From an uncultured Pseudoxanthomonas sp. (lineage in GTDB: Bacteria; Pseudomonadota; Gammaproteobacteria; Xanthomonadales; Xanthomonadaceae), in NCBI GenBank assembly GCA_946479745.1, contig CAMLGZ010000028.1:1-38716 (forward strand): a stretch of 38,716 nt of DNA, given 5' to 3'. Shown here piece after piece: positions 26,101 through 34,133 of the stretch; the first letter of the stretch is position 1; every line of letters begins with the position of its first letter. Made by a program: the position numbers and the translations under genes. The notes below the pieces were generated by a model, which worked only from the letters and a program-made list of their open reading frames with translations, was not told the origin of the DNA and searched no databases.

Positions 26101-26875
26101 GGAATCGGTGGCGGAGGTGGTCTCCACCACCGGCCCCAGCGAGATCCATCGCGCCGACCAGGTGCGCGTGGCCATCGTCTCGGCCAACCTGCGCGATATC
26201 GACCTCGGTGGCGCAGTGGATGAAGTGCAAAGCATCGTCGCCGAGAACAACCTCGGCGCCGGCATCGGCATGCACATCGGCGGGCAGGGCGAGGAACTGG
26301 CCGAATCGGTGAAGGCATTGCTGTTCGCTTTCGGCCTGGCGATCTTCCTGGTGTACCTGGTGATGGCTTCGCAGTTCGAATCGCTGCTGCATCCGTTCGT
26401 GATCCTGTTCACCATCCCGCTGGCGCTGGTGGGCGCGGTGCTCGCGCTTCTGCTGACGCGTTCGCCGGTATCGGTGGTGGTGTTCATCGGCCTGATATTG
26501 CTGGTCGGTCTGGTGGTGAAGAACGCCATCATCCTGATCGACAAGGTCAACCAGTTGCGCGAAGCGGGCGTCGCCAAGCGCGAGGCATTGGTGGAGGGCG
26601 CCCGTTCGCGTCTACGGCCCATCATCATGACCACCCTGTGCACGCTGTTCGGCTTCCTGCCACTGGCGCTGGCCTTCGGCGAAGGTGCGGAAGTGCGTTC
26701 GCCGATGGCGATCACCGTGATCGGCGGTTTGCTGGTTTCCACGCTGCTGACGCTGGTGGTGATTCCGGTGGTGTACGACCTGCTGGACCGCCGTTCGGAC
26801 GAGTACTACGCCGAACGCGGCCGCCTGCATCGTGCGTCGCTGGAAGCGGATAATGAAGGACTCGAGCCCGCATGA
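23114..26875 (+). CDS. RND efflux permease, oversized HAE1-type
   Basis: The 1253-residue inner-membrane pump is well above the usual 1020-1060. The core is typical: TM1 near 46-65, porter loops, the proton-relay Asp483-Asp484 in TM4 (TGLVVDDSIVVLES) and Lys1136 in TM10 (GLVVKNAIILID). Extra length comes from three places: an about 30-residue cytoplasmic N-terminal extension, an Ala/Ser-rich low-complexity insert at about 288-330 in the first periplasmic domain, and an about 150-residue segment between TM6 and TM7 (about 573-725) with two or three additional hydrophobic stretches. It overlaps the adaptor and the second permease by 4 bp each. Substrate is unknown. Confidence 0.95.
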   Translation: MSGHGSDRGAPDRGAPGPTNDPLAPPAGLTGGGLVEFSTRRRVTVAMFWVTMFLFGCIALAALKVNLLPDLSYPTLTVRTEYTGAAPSEIETLISEPVEEAVGVVKNLRKLKSVSRTGQSDVVLEFAWGTDMDQASLEVRDKMEVLQLPLEAKAPVLLRFNPSTEPIMRLALSSKVAGKTEADSVRQLTELRRYADEDLKKKLEPVEGVAAVKVGGGLEDEIQVDIDQQKLAQLNLPIDTVIQRLQQENINISGGRLEQGSQRYLVRTVNQFATVEEIRNMLVTTQSGGSNAAASAAAQMAAIAASTGDAAAMAAAASVQSANSSSSSTIAGGMPVRLKDIADVRQGYKEREGIIRLAGSEAVELAIYKEGDANTVATADAIQAKLEQIKSQVPPDVDLTPIDDQSQFIRHAISDVKVDAVIGGLLAILIIFLFLRDGWSTFVVALSLPASIVTTFFFMDQLGLSLNVMSLGGLALATGLVVDDSIVVLESIAKARERGLSVLQAAITGTREVSMAVVASTLTTIAVFLPLVFVQGIAGQLFRDQALTVAIAIAVSLVVSMTLIPMLSALKGRPPMAFPEEMPHPHSPLMTTAISTVFGVTRLPLSFGLPRVLAWILAIFLFPILFLSGSLKAAVVGKPWVFWWPAYMERWSAPLRWGLWILLLPIRIAFILPLWIMVLFFAACGAPIFFGVSWLLVRIWRILVATVGPVMRKASDVAMMPYDRAERGYMKLLPGSLGRPWLVLGFAAIAFVLTMMIVPMLGADLIPQLAQDRFEMTVKLPPGTPLRETDGLVRNLQQAHAKDEGIKALYGVSGTGTRLDASPTESGENIGKITVVMADGGSKQLEADETEKLRSTMKDHPGVQVDFRRPELFSFSTPLEIELRGQDLDTIQRAGQKMAALLRANPHYADVKSTVEEGFPEIQIRFDQDRAGALGLTTRQIADIVVKKVRGDVATRYSFRDRKIDVLVRAQESDRASVESIRRLIVNPGSSRPVTLESVAEVVSTTGPSEIHRADQVRVAIVSANLRDIDLGGAVDEVQSIVAENNLGAGIGMHIGGQGEELAESVKALLFAFGLAIFLVYLVMASQFESLLHPFVILFTIPLALVGAVLALLLTRSPVSVVVFIGLILLVGLVVKNAIILIDKVNQLREAGVAKREALVEGARSRLRPIIMTTLCTLFGFLPLALAFGEGAEVRSPMAITVIGGLLVSTLLTLVVIPVVYDLLDRRSDEYYAERGRLHRASLEADNEGLEPA
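23132..23161. repeat. Tandem 15-bp duplication inside a permease gene
   Basis: GACCGGGGAGCTCCG occurs twice in succession near the 5' end of the first RND permease. It duplicates five residues to give DRGAPDRGAP in the cytoplasmic N-terminal tail. The in-frame unit suggests slippage. Confidence 0.9.
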
Positions 26876-29800
26876 GCATTGCCGAACTGAGCATCAAGCG
26901 CCCAGTCAGCGCGATCATGCTGTTCGTGTCGCTGACCGTGATCGGTCTCATCGCCGCGTTCCGGCTGCCGCTGGAGGCATTCCCGGAAGTATCGCCGCCC
27001 TTTATCTTCGTGCAGCTGCCCTATGTGGGCTCTACGCCGGAGGAAGTGGAGCGCACGGTGCTGCGGCCGGTGGAAGAGGCGTTGTCCACGATGCCGGGCA
27101 TCAAGCGTATGGACAACAGCGCCAATGCCAATGGCGCGCAGTTGTTCATACAGTTCACCGACTGGGACCGCGACGTGGCCATCGCCGCGTCGGATGCGCG
27201 CGAACGCATCGATGCCATCCGCGCCGACCTGCCGGATGACTTGCAGCGTTATCTGGTGTTGAAATTCTCCACTACCGATCAACCGGTGTTGCGAGTGCGG
27301 CTGGCCGGCACAGTTGACCTGACCAGCGCGTACGACATGATCGACCGTGATTTCAAGCGGCGTATCGAACGGATACCCGGGGTAGCCCGCGTCGACATTT
27401 CCGGCGCGCCGGCCAACGAAGTGGAGATCGCGATCGACCAGGATCGCCTGACCGCGCACAGCCTGGGCCTCAACGATCTCACCACTCGTCTGCAATCGGT
27501 CAATTTCTCCGTTTCAGCCGGCACCATCACCGATGGCGGCATGCGCTTGCGGGTGCAGCCGGTCGGTGAGCTGACCGACCTGCAGCAGTTGCGCGACCTG
27601 GTGATCGGCAATGGCGTGCGTTTGTCCGATGTCGCGGAAGTGCGGTTCAAGCAGGCGCGCATGGATATGGGCCGACGCCTGGATGGCAAGAAAGCGGTCG
27701 GCTTGGATATCTTCAAGGAGCGTAATGCGAATCTTGTCGAGGTCTCCAAGCGCGCGCTAGCCGAAGTCGAGGAAATCAAGAAGGAGCCGTCGCTTAGCGG
27801 TCTTCAGATCAAGATCATCGACAACCAGGGCGACAACGTCACCACCTCGCTGATCGAGTTAGCGGAGGCCGGCGCTCTTGGTCTGGTGCTGTCGATCGCG
27901 GTGCTGTTCTTCTTCCTGCGCCACTGGCCCTCGACCATGATGGTCACGCTGGCCATCCCGATCTGCTTCATCATGACCTTGGGCTTCATGTATTTCGCCG
28001 GGGTCACCCTCAACATCCTGTCGATGATGGGCTTGCTGCTGGCCATCGGCATGCTGGTGGACAACGCGGTGGTGGTGGTGGAGAGCATCTATCAGGAACG
28101 CGAGCGTATGCCCAACCAGCCGCGGCTGGCGTCCATCGTCGGCACGCGGCATGTGGCTATCGCGCTCTCGGCCGGTACCCTGTGCCATTGCATCGTGTTC
28201 CTGCCCAATCTGTTCGGCGAACGCAACTTCCTCAGCATCTATCTGTCGCAGATCGCCATCACCATCTCGGTGTCGTTGCTGGCTTCGTGGCTGGTGGCGG
28301 TGAGCCTGATCCCGATGCTGTCGGCGCGTCTGAAGACGCCGCCCGCGGTCGGCAGCACCAACGGCATCATCCCGCGCATGCAGAAGCGCTATGCCGGGCT
28401 GTTGCGCTGGACCCTGGAACATCGCGGCTGGAGCGTGACGGGCATCCTGTTGATCATCATGGTCAGCATCGTGCCGATGGTCCTGACCAAGAAGAACATG
28501 TTCGGCGGCGACGATGGCGGCGAAACCAATATCTTCTATCAGTGGAAAGGCTCGTACAGCCTGAAACAGATGTCCGACGAAGTGCTGAAGATAGAAAACT
28601 TCATGGATGCCAACCGCAAGCGCTTCCACGTCGAGCAGATCTACTCCTGGTACAGCGAGCAGGGCGATGCGGGCACCCGTATCAAGTTCGACATGACCGA
28701 GCTGGATAACGACGACACCAAGGCCCTGATCGACGAAATCCGCAAGGAACTACCCAAATCCGCGCGTGCCACTGTCGGCATCGGCAATGACGGCGGCCAG
28801 GGTGGTGGAGGCGGTCAGCCGGGCCAGAACGTGCAGGTGCAATTGGTGGGCGATTCCACTGAGACCTTGGCCGAGATCGCCAAGGACATCGTGCCTATGC
28901 TGTCCAAGAGTCAGCAACTGCGCGACGTGCGTGTGGATGCCGGCGACCAGAACAGCGAATTGTCGGTACGCGTGGACCGCGAGCGGGCGGCCGCCTTCGG
29001 CTTCAGCGCCAATGACGTGGCCAGTTTTGTCGGCATCGCACTGCGCGGTGCGCCGTTGCGCGAGTTCCGTCGTGGCGAAAGCGAAGTGCCGGTATGGGTG
29101 CGTTTCGCCGGGGCCGAGGAGTACGGCATCGAAGACCTGGACAGCTTCATGGTGCGGGCGCCCGACGGGCGCACGGTACCGCTGCTGAGCATGGTGGATG
29201 TGGGCGTCACTCCGGCTGCCACGCAGATCTCGCGCACCAACCGCCAGACCACGCTGACCGTGCAGGCCAATCTGGCCGACAAGGTGACCGTGCCCGAGGC
29301 GCGCAAGGCGATGGAGGACACCCTGAAGGCCGCTACGTTCCCGACCGGCTATAGCTATTCCTTCGACGGCGGCGCATTCCAGGAAGAGGACGAAGCGGGC
29401 ACGCAGATGATGACCAAAACGGTTCTTGCCCTGGTGTTCATCTACATAATCATGGCGGCGGTGTTCGAATCGCTGCTGTTCCCGGCGGCGATCATGAGTG
29501 GCGTGCTGTTTTCCATCTTCGGCGTGTTCTGGTTGTTCTGGCTGACCGGCACCGAGTTCAACATCATGGCCTTCATCGGCATCCTGGTGCTGATGGGCGT
29601 GGTGGTGAACAACGGCATCGTGATGATCGAGCACATCAACAATCTGCGGCGACGCGGCAAGTCGCGCACCGATGCGCTGGTGGAAGGCAGCCGCGAACGC
29701 CTGCGGCCTATCCTGATGACGATGGGTACGGCGATCCTGGCGATGATCCCCATTGCCTGGGGCAATACGCAGATGGGTGGCGATGGCCCGCCGTACTATC

Positions 29801-29985
29801 CGATGGCCCGCGCTATTGCCGGTGGTCTGGCGTTCTCCACGGTGGTCAGCCTGCTGTTCCTGCCGACCATCTACGCCATCCTGGACGATATGCGCAGCGG
29901 CACCGCACGCCTGACCAAGCGTGCGCGCATGCGTAAGGGAGATGGCTTGGGTACGGCCGCGATAACGGCGCTGAAAGCGGAGTAA
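26872..29985 (+). CDS. Second RND efflux permease, HAE1-type
   Basis: The 1037-residue pump has the usual length and two-fold layout, with TM1 near residues 12-30 and large periplasmic loops (about 40-330 and 555-845). In TM4 the motif is GMLVDNAVVVVES (Asp397-Asn398 instead of Asp-Asp). In TM10 it is GVVVNNGIVMIE (Asn913 where AcrB-type pumps have Lys). The second periplasmic loop carries a Gly-rich GGQGGGGGQPGQ (about 641-652). It is distinct from the upstream permease rather than a recent duplicate. The two could form a mixed trimer as in MdtBC, or use the adaptor separately; this is inferred. Confidence 0.94.
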   Translation: MSIAELSIKRPVSAIMLFVSLTVIGLIAAFRLPLEAFPEVSPPFIFVQLPYVGSTPEEVERTVLRPVEEALSTMPGIKRMDNSANANGAQLFIQFTDWDRDVAIAASDARERIDAIRADLPDDLQRYLVLKFSTTDQPVLRVRLAGTVDLTSAYDMIDRDFKRRIERIPGVARVDISGAPANEVEIAIDQDRLTAHSLGLNDLTTRLQSVNFSVSAGTITDGGMRLRVQPVGELTDLQQLRDLVIGNGVRLSDVAEVRFKQARMDMGRRLDGKKAVGLDIFKERNANLVEVSKRALAEVEEIKKEPSLSGLQIKIIDNQGDNVTTSLIELAEAGALGLVLSIAVLFFFLRHWPSTMMVTLAIPICFIMTLGFMYFAGVTLNILSMMGLLLAIGMLVDNAVVVVESIYQERERMPNQPRLASIVGTRHVAIALSAGTLCHCIVFLPNLFGERNFLSIYLSQIAITISVSLLASWLVAVSLIPMLSARLKTPPAVGSTNGIIPRMQKRYAGLLRWTLEHRGWSVTGILLIIMVSIVPMVLTKKNMFGGDDGGETNIFYQWKGSYSLKQMSDEVLKIENFMDANRKRFHVEQIYSWYSEQGDAGTRIKFDMTELDNDDTKALIDEIRKELPKSARATVGIGNDGGQGGGGGQPGQNVQVQLVGDSTETLAEIAKDIVPMLSKSQQLRDVRVDAGDQNSELSVRVDRERAAAFGFSANDVASFVGIALRGAPLREFRRGESEVPVWVRFAGAEEYGIEDLDSFMVRAPDGRTVPLLSMVDVGVTPAATQISRTNRQTTLTVQANLADKVTVPEARKAMEDTLKAATFPTGYSYSFDGGAFQEEDEAGTQMMTKTVLALVFIYIIMAAVFESLLFPAAIMSGVLFSIFGVFWLFWLTGTEFNIMAFIGILVLMGVVVNNGIVMIEHINNLRRRGKSRTDALVEGSRERLRPILMTMGTAILAMIPIAWGNTQMGGDGPPYYPMARAIAGGLAFSTVVSLLFLPTIYAILDDMRSGTARLTKRARMRKGDGLGTAAITALKAE

Positions 29986-29990
29986 AGCAA

Positions 29991-30008
29991 GGCGGGCCCC
30001 GGCCCGCC
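29991..30008. terminator. GC hairpin after the RND operon
   Basis: GGCGGGC (29991-29997) and GCCCGCC (30002-30008) form a 7-bp stem with a CCCG loop 6 bp after the second permease stop. No T-tract follows, so termination strength is doubtful. A long palindromic repeat begins 15 bp later. Confidence 0.5.
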
Positions 30009-30022
30009 ATGGCTGCATCGTG

Positions 30023-30093
30023 TTGTAGAGCCGAGCTTGCTCGGCTGCTTTCGATTCCACGCCAAGAGCAGCCGAGCAAGCTCGGCTCTACAA
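30023..30093. repeat. REP-type pair with perfect 27-bp inverted arms
   Basis: Arms 30023-30049 and 30067-30093 are perfect complements around a 17-bp spacer. Each arm also folds alone (GAGCCGAGC with GCTCGGCT). The sequence differs from the 9861/15458/19296 family. It occupies the gap between convergent genes and could stabilise or end transcripts from both sides. Confidence 0.88.
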
Positions 30094-30102
30094 GGATCTT
30101 GG

Positions 30103-31329
30103 TCAGCCGACGAGTTTGCCCAGCATCCGCAGGCCGCCCGTCCACACGCCGATGGCCGTGCCCAGGCTGGTCAGGAAGAAATTCAGCAGGATCCGCGCGA
30201 CCCGGTTCTTCCACCAGCCGCGTACCGTCTGCACGTCATCGCGCAACGCCATGAAATCCGCATAGGTGGGTTTGCGCAGCGTCGCCTCTACGAACGCGCT
30301 CACCGTGCCCGAAGCCAGCGCCGGGTGCAGCGGCGTCAGCGGAGACGAAATGAAGGCGGCCAGGATGCTCAGCGGGTGGCCGCCGGCGATGGCGCAACCC
30401 AGCGCGCCCAGCAGGCCGGTGGCCAGCACCCACTGCACGATGAGATCGGCGCCCACGTCCACGCCGCCGCGATAGAAGCCCCAGGCGAAGCCGCCCAGCA
30501 GGAACGCGGTCAGCGCGATGGTGAACCACGGCACCTTGCTCTTTTCCGGAACGGATTCCAACGCGGCGCGAACGTCGGTTGGCGCGTCCGCATCGTTGCG
30601 CAGGTGTTCGGCCATCCCTTGCAGATGACCGGCGCCGATCACCGCCAGCACCTCGCGCGCGCCGCTGGCGTGAGTGACCGACTCGCGCAGGCGCGCGGCC
30701 ATGTAGCGATCGCGTTCGGCGATGATGCTTTCGTACAGTGCGGGGCTTTCCACCGCGAACTCGCCGAAGCTCGATTCCAGCAGGTCGCCTTGTTTCAGTT
30801 TCTCGATCTCGTCGTCGCCGACCTCCTCATCCGCGAACATCGCCATCATGATGCCGGCGCTGATCTTGGCGCGGCCCCACCAGCCCAGCCGGCTCAGGGC
30901 GCGTTTGAAGGTCAGCCCGACTTCGCGGTCGATCAGATGCAAGGGCAGGTTGCGTTCGCGCGCATCCAGCGCAGCGGCTTTCAGTTCGGCGCCAGGCTCC
31001 ACATCCAACTGCTCGGCCAGGCGTCGCTGGTAGGCGGCCAGCGCCAGGTTGGCGGCGAACAGGTGGGTCTTGCCTTCGCGGATCACCTTCACCAGGTCGA
31101 GTTTCGACAGAGCATCGGGATCGGTCAGCGCTTGCAGGCGTCCGGCGTCGAGTTCGATCGCGACGGTATCGTAATTGCCGCTGGCGATCGCGGCCTGCAC
31201 CGTTTCCACGCTGGTTCTGGAGACGTGCGCGGTTCCCAGCAAGGTGTAGCGCACGCCATCGCGCTCGACGATCTGGTGCGGCTGCCCGGCAAGCGGATCT
31301 TGCACGGAAGGGGGAGAAATATCATTCAT
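30103..31329 (-). CDS. TraB/PrgY/GumN-family membrane protein
   Basis: The 408-residue protein has the TraB-family N-terminal domain: YTLLGTAHVS (about residues 28-37, GTxH motif), VAIELD (56-61), and a second GxxH block (VIGAGHLQGM). The C-terminal third has two to four hydrophobic segments (FTIALTAFLLGGFAWGFY, QWVLATGLLGALGCAIAG). In enterococci TraB/PrgY limits pheromone activity; relatives with the same motifs may be metal-dependent proteases. The role in proteobacteria is unknown. ATG 31329 (MNDISPP) is the start; the open frame further upstream overlaps the acetyltransferase gene, whose stop is 4 bp away. It is the last gene of the minus-strand polyamine string. Confidence 0.85.
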   Translation of the reverse strand: MNDISPPSVQDPLAGQPHQIVERDGVRYTLLGTAHVSRTSVETVQAAIASGNYDTVAIELDAGRLQALTDPDALSKLDLVKVIREGKTHLFAANLALAAYQRRLAEQLDVEPGAELKAAALDARERNLPLHLIDREVGLTFKRALSRLGWWGRAKISAGIMMAMFADEEVGDDEIEKLKQGDLLESSFGEFAVESPALYESIIAERDRYMAARLRESVTHASGAREVLAVIGAGHLQGMAEHLRNDADAPTDVRAALESVPEKSKVPWFTIALTAFLLGGFAWGFYRGGVDVGADLIVQWVLATGLLGALGCAIAGGHPLSILAAFISSPLTPLHPALASGTVSAFVEATLRKPTYADFMALRDDVQTVRGWWKNRVARILLNFFLTSLGTAIGVWTGGLRMLGKLVG

Positions 31330-31333
31330 GGAT

Positions 31334-31864
31334 TCATTCTTTGGAAGGTGCATCGTTGTTGCCGCTGCCCAGTGCACGCTGCATTTGCACCGTATCCAGC
31401 CAGCGTCCGTGTTTGCGGCCAAGGCCGGGAAATATGCCGATGATGCGAAAACCCAGTTTTTCGTGCAGGACCACCGAGGCGCCGTTGCCGGGTTCGCCGA
31501 CCACCGCCACCATCTGCCGGAAGCCCAGCGCTTCGCACTCCGCGATAAGGCGTGTAAGCAGGGCTCGGCCGACGCCTCTGCCTTTTGCCTCGGCACTCAC
31601 ATAGACGGTGTCTTCCACCGTCCAGCGATAACCGGCGCGGCCGCGGTACGAACTGCCGTAGGCATAACCTGCGAAAACGCCGTCGAGTTCCGCGACCAGA
31701 AACGGGTATCCGCCGTCCAGCAGTTCCTGCAGGCGCCGCGCCATCTCATCCTCATCGGGCGCTTCGTACTCATAGGTCGCCACGCCGTCGCGTACTTCGC
31801 GGGCGTACACCGCGTGGATGTGCGGAATGTCGGCAAGGGTCGCCTTGCGCAGCTGCAGATTCAA
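31334..31864 (-). CDS. GNAT-family N-acetyltransferase
   Basis: The 176-residue protein has the GNAT fold: RKATLADIPHIHAVYAREV (strand 1 and helix 1), the acetyl-CoA loop AEAKGRGVGRALL (about residues 107-119) and GNGASVVLHEKLGFRIIG (strand 6/7). It resembles the phosphinothricin/methionine-sulfoximine acetyltransferase subgroup. No ATG exists near the conserved start; a TTG at 31864 overlaps the aguB stop (TTGA) and gives MNLQLRKATL, so coupled translation is likely. The context next to aguB would fit acetylation of an amine such as agmatine or putrescine, but this is only inferred. Confidence 0.82.
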   Translation of the reverse strand: MNLQLRKATLADIPHIHAVYAREVRDGVATYEYEAPDEDEMARRLQELLDGGYPFLVAELDGVFAGYAYGSSYRGRAGYRWTVEDTVYVSAEAKGRGVGRALLTRLIAECEALGFRQMVAVVGEPGNGASVVLHEKLGFRIIGIFPGLGRKHGRWLDTVQMQRALGSGNNDAPSKE

Positions 31865-32748
31865 TCGATATACCGCTTCAGCAGATCGCCGTAAGCGTCG
31901 ATGCGCCGGTCGCGAAGGAAAGGCCAGATGCGTCGCACGTGTTCGCTGCGCGCGAGGTCGATCTCGGTGCTGAGGATTTCGGGCTCGCCACCGGCTTCGG
32001 CGACGAACTCGCCCTGCGGCCCCAGTACGTGGCTGTTGCCCCAGAACTGGATACCCGAGGCGCCCAGCGGCGAGGCTTCGTGGCCCACGCGATTGCACGA
32101 CAGTACCGGCAGACCATTGGCGACGGCATGTCCGCGATGGCTCAGGATCCACGCGTCGCGCTGACGGTTCTTTTCATCCTGCGCATCGTCCGGGTCCCAG
32201 CCGATTGCAGTGGGGTAGAGCAGCAGTTCTGCGCCGGCCAGTGCCATCAGCCGCGCGGCTTCCGGATACCACTGGTCCCAGCACACCAGCACGCCCAGCC
32301 TGCCCACCGAAGTATCGATGGGCTTGAAGCCGAGGTCGCCGGGGGTGAAATAGAATTTTTCGTAGAAGCCCGGATCGTCCGGGATGTGCATCTTGCGGTA
32401 CTTGCCCAGCGTGCTGCCGTCTTTCTCGAAGACCACTGCGGTGTTGTGGTACAGACCGGCGGCACGGCGCTCGAACAACGAACTGACCAGCACCACGCCA
32501 TGCTGCTTGGCCAACTTGCCCAGACGCTCTGTGCTGGGGCCGGGAATGGGTTCGGCCAGGTCGAACTCGTCCACCGACTCGTGTTGGCAGAAGTACGCGC
32601 CGTTGTGCAGTTCCTGCAGCAGCACCAGTTTCGCGCCGCGTTTGGCGGCTTCGGCCACGCGGTCTTCGATCACCGACAGATTGGCATCGGCATCGCCATG
32701 GTTCTTTTCCTGGATCAGGGCGACGGGCAGGGCGGTTTTGCGGGTCAT
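31861..32748 (-). CDS. aguB: N-carbamoylputrescine amidase
   Basis: AguB hydrolyses N-carbamoylputrescine to putrescine, CO2 and ammonia, the last step of the arginine-agmatine route. The 295-residue nitrilase-superfamily protein shows the catalytic triad: Glu46 (LLQELHNG), Lys119 (KYRKMHIPDDPGFYE) and Cys156 (LVCWDQWYPEAAR). The HIPDDPGFYEKFYFTPGD stretch is diagnostic of AguB among nitrilases. The partner aguA lies at 35238-36278, separated by two genes on the same strand. The stop overlaps the TTG start of the acetyltransferase. Confidence 0.95.
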   Translation of the reverse strand: MTRKTALPVALIQEKNHGDADANLSVIEDRVAEAAKRGAKLVLLQELHNGAYFCQHESVDEFDLAEPIPGPSTERLGKLAKQHGVVLVSSLFERRAAGLYHNTAVVFEKDGSTLGKYRKMHIPDDPGFYEKFYFTPGDLGFKPIDTSVGRLGVLVCWDQWYPEAARLMALAGAELLLYPTAIGWDPDDAQDEKNRQRDAWILSHRGHAVANGLPVLSCNRVGHEASPLGASGIQFWGNSHVLGPQGEFVAEAGGEPEILSTEIDLARSEHVRRIWPFLRDRRIDAYGDLLKRYID

Positions 32749-32825
32749 GTCGGTGGGGAAATCCGGGGAGCGCGCATGGTAGCGCGTAAGCCCGGGGAGG
32801 GGGCTTCCAGGCGATGAACGCGCGC

Positions 32826-34133
32826 TCAGCCGAGGGCGTTTTTGCCTTCGCGTTCACGTTGCCAGCGCCCAAGCATACCGCCCGCAGCCGCCCAGGCCAG
32901 CGCGATGCCGGCGCCGATCAGCATCGCCAGCGCAGGATGCTCGGCGACCAGATCCAGCCCGCGCTTGACCCAGCCACTCACCGCATCGCCACCCCGGTAC
33001 ACCACGGTGTCGATGAAGTTCTTGGCCTTGTACTTTTCTCCGGGAGTGACGACGGTGTACAGCATCTCGCGTCCGGGGCGCACGAAAGCGTATTCGCCCG
33101 CGCGCCGTACCACCATTACTACCACGAACACAGCGAAGGTCGGCGCCAGTGCCAGCCAGACGAATCCCGCCGCGACGATGATGGGCACGGCCACCAGCAA
33201 CACACCCACACCGAGCCTTTGCGCGATACGGCCGGTGAGAAAGACCTGGGTCAGGATGGCCAAGCTCTGCACGACAACATCGATGGCGCCGAACACCTGC
33301 GTCTGCCGCGTCTTGTCGCTGAAGGTTTCGGCCACCAGCCGCGCCTGTTCGAAATACAGAAACGTGGTGACGCTGGTCAACAACAGTACGAACAGCGCGA
33401 TGGCCATCAGGTAGGGCGATTTGAAAACATCCGTGGCGCCCGCGAAAGGATTGCCGCCGAGCGGTACGCGCCGCGTTTGGCTGTCCTTTTGCGGCAAGGG
33501 GTTGGCATCGCGCCATCGCTGCAGATAACGTGCAGCCAGCGCGCTGCCGCCCAGCATCGCCGCCGACAGCAGCAGCAATCCGGAATGGCTGATGGGCTTC
33601 ACCAGCAAGGTGCCCAGCAGCGGCCCGACCAAACCACCCAGACTCGCGCCTCCGGCCATCAATGCGAACAGGCGCTTGGCCTGGTTCGAGGCGAATACAT
33701 CGACGACCACGCTCCACGCCACCGAGATCGACAGCAGGTTGAACACCGACAGCCAGATATAGAAGGCGCGTGCGGACCACAGGTTGTCCGGCGCTATTGC
33801 GAAAGCCGCGGCGAAAACCAGCAGATTCGACACGAAGAAACCATAGGTCCAGGGCAGGATGCGCCGCCGTGCGACTTTGGAAGCCAGCCAGCCGAACAGC
33901 GGCAGCGCGGCGAGCGTGGCGATGAAAGTGCCGGTGAACAGCCATTGCAGGTTGTCCACGCCGCCCGCCACACCCATGGTTTCGCGCACCGGCCGCAGCA
34001 TGAAATAGCCGGCGAACAGCAGAAAGAACAGCAGCAGTCCGGCGGAGACCGCGCCAGCTTCCCGTTCCTGCACGTTGAACAACGCGGCGAGACGGCGGGT
34101 CATCGCACTCGCTTCCGATACCATGCGCGGCAT
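32826..34133 (-). CDS. MFS-like transporter (ATP:ADP-antiporter-like group)
   Basis: The 435-residue inner-membrane protein has about twelve hydrophobic segments. The N-terminal LLLFFLLFAGYFMLRPVRET with its RPxRE motif is typical of MFS relatives of the nucleotide (Npt/Tlc) transporters seen in free-living proteobacteria, whose substrate is not established. The start ATG 34133 overlaps the aldo/keto reductase stop (TGATG); ATG 34124 is an alternative. Sitting between the reductase and aguB, it may carry a metabolite of the polyamine pathway; this is speculative. Confidence 0.85.
   Translation of the reverse strand: MPRMVSEASAMTRRLAALFNVQEREAGAVSAGLLLFFLLFAGYFMLRPVRETMGVAGGVDNLQWLFTGTFIATLAALPLFGWLASKVARRRILPWTYGFFVSNLLVFAAAFAIAPDNLWSARAFYIWLSVFNLLSISVAWSVVVDVFASNQAKRLFALMAGGASLGGLVGPLLGTLLVKPISHSGLLLLSAAMLGGSALAARYLQRWRDANPLPQKDSQTRRVPLGGNPFAGATDVFKSPYLMAIALFVLLLTSVTTFLYFEQARLVAETFSDKTRQTQVFGAIDVVVQSLAILTQVFLTGRIAQRLGVGVLLVAVPIIVAAGFVWLALAPTFAVFVVVMVVRRAGEYAFVRPGREMLYTVVTPGEKYKAKNFIDTVVYRGGDAVSGWVKRGLDLVAEHPALAMLIGAGIALAWAAAGGMLGRWQREREGKNALG

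Noticed and set aside
23114..29985. Recent tandem duplication of one RND permease
   Set aside because: The two permeases differ in relay residues, length and loops; they are diverged paralogues.
28750..30060. 436-residue frame antisense to the second RND permease
   Set aside because: It crosses a palindromic repeat and is opposite a complete permease; no recognisable domain.
31330..31596. N-terminal extension of the TraB-family protein
   Set aside because: The extension lies inside the acetyltransferase gene in another frame, while ATG 31329 gives the conserved start.
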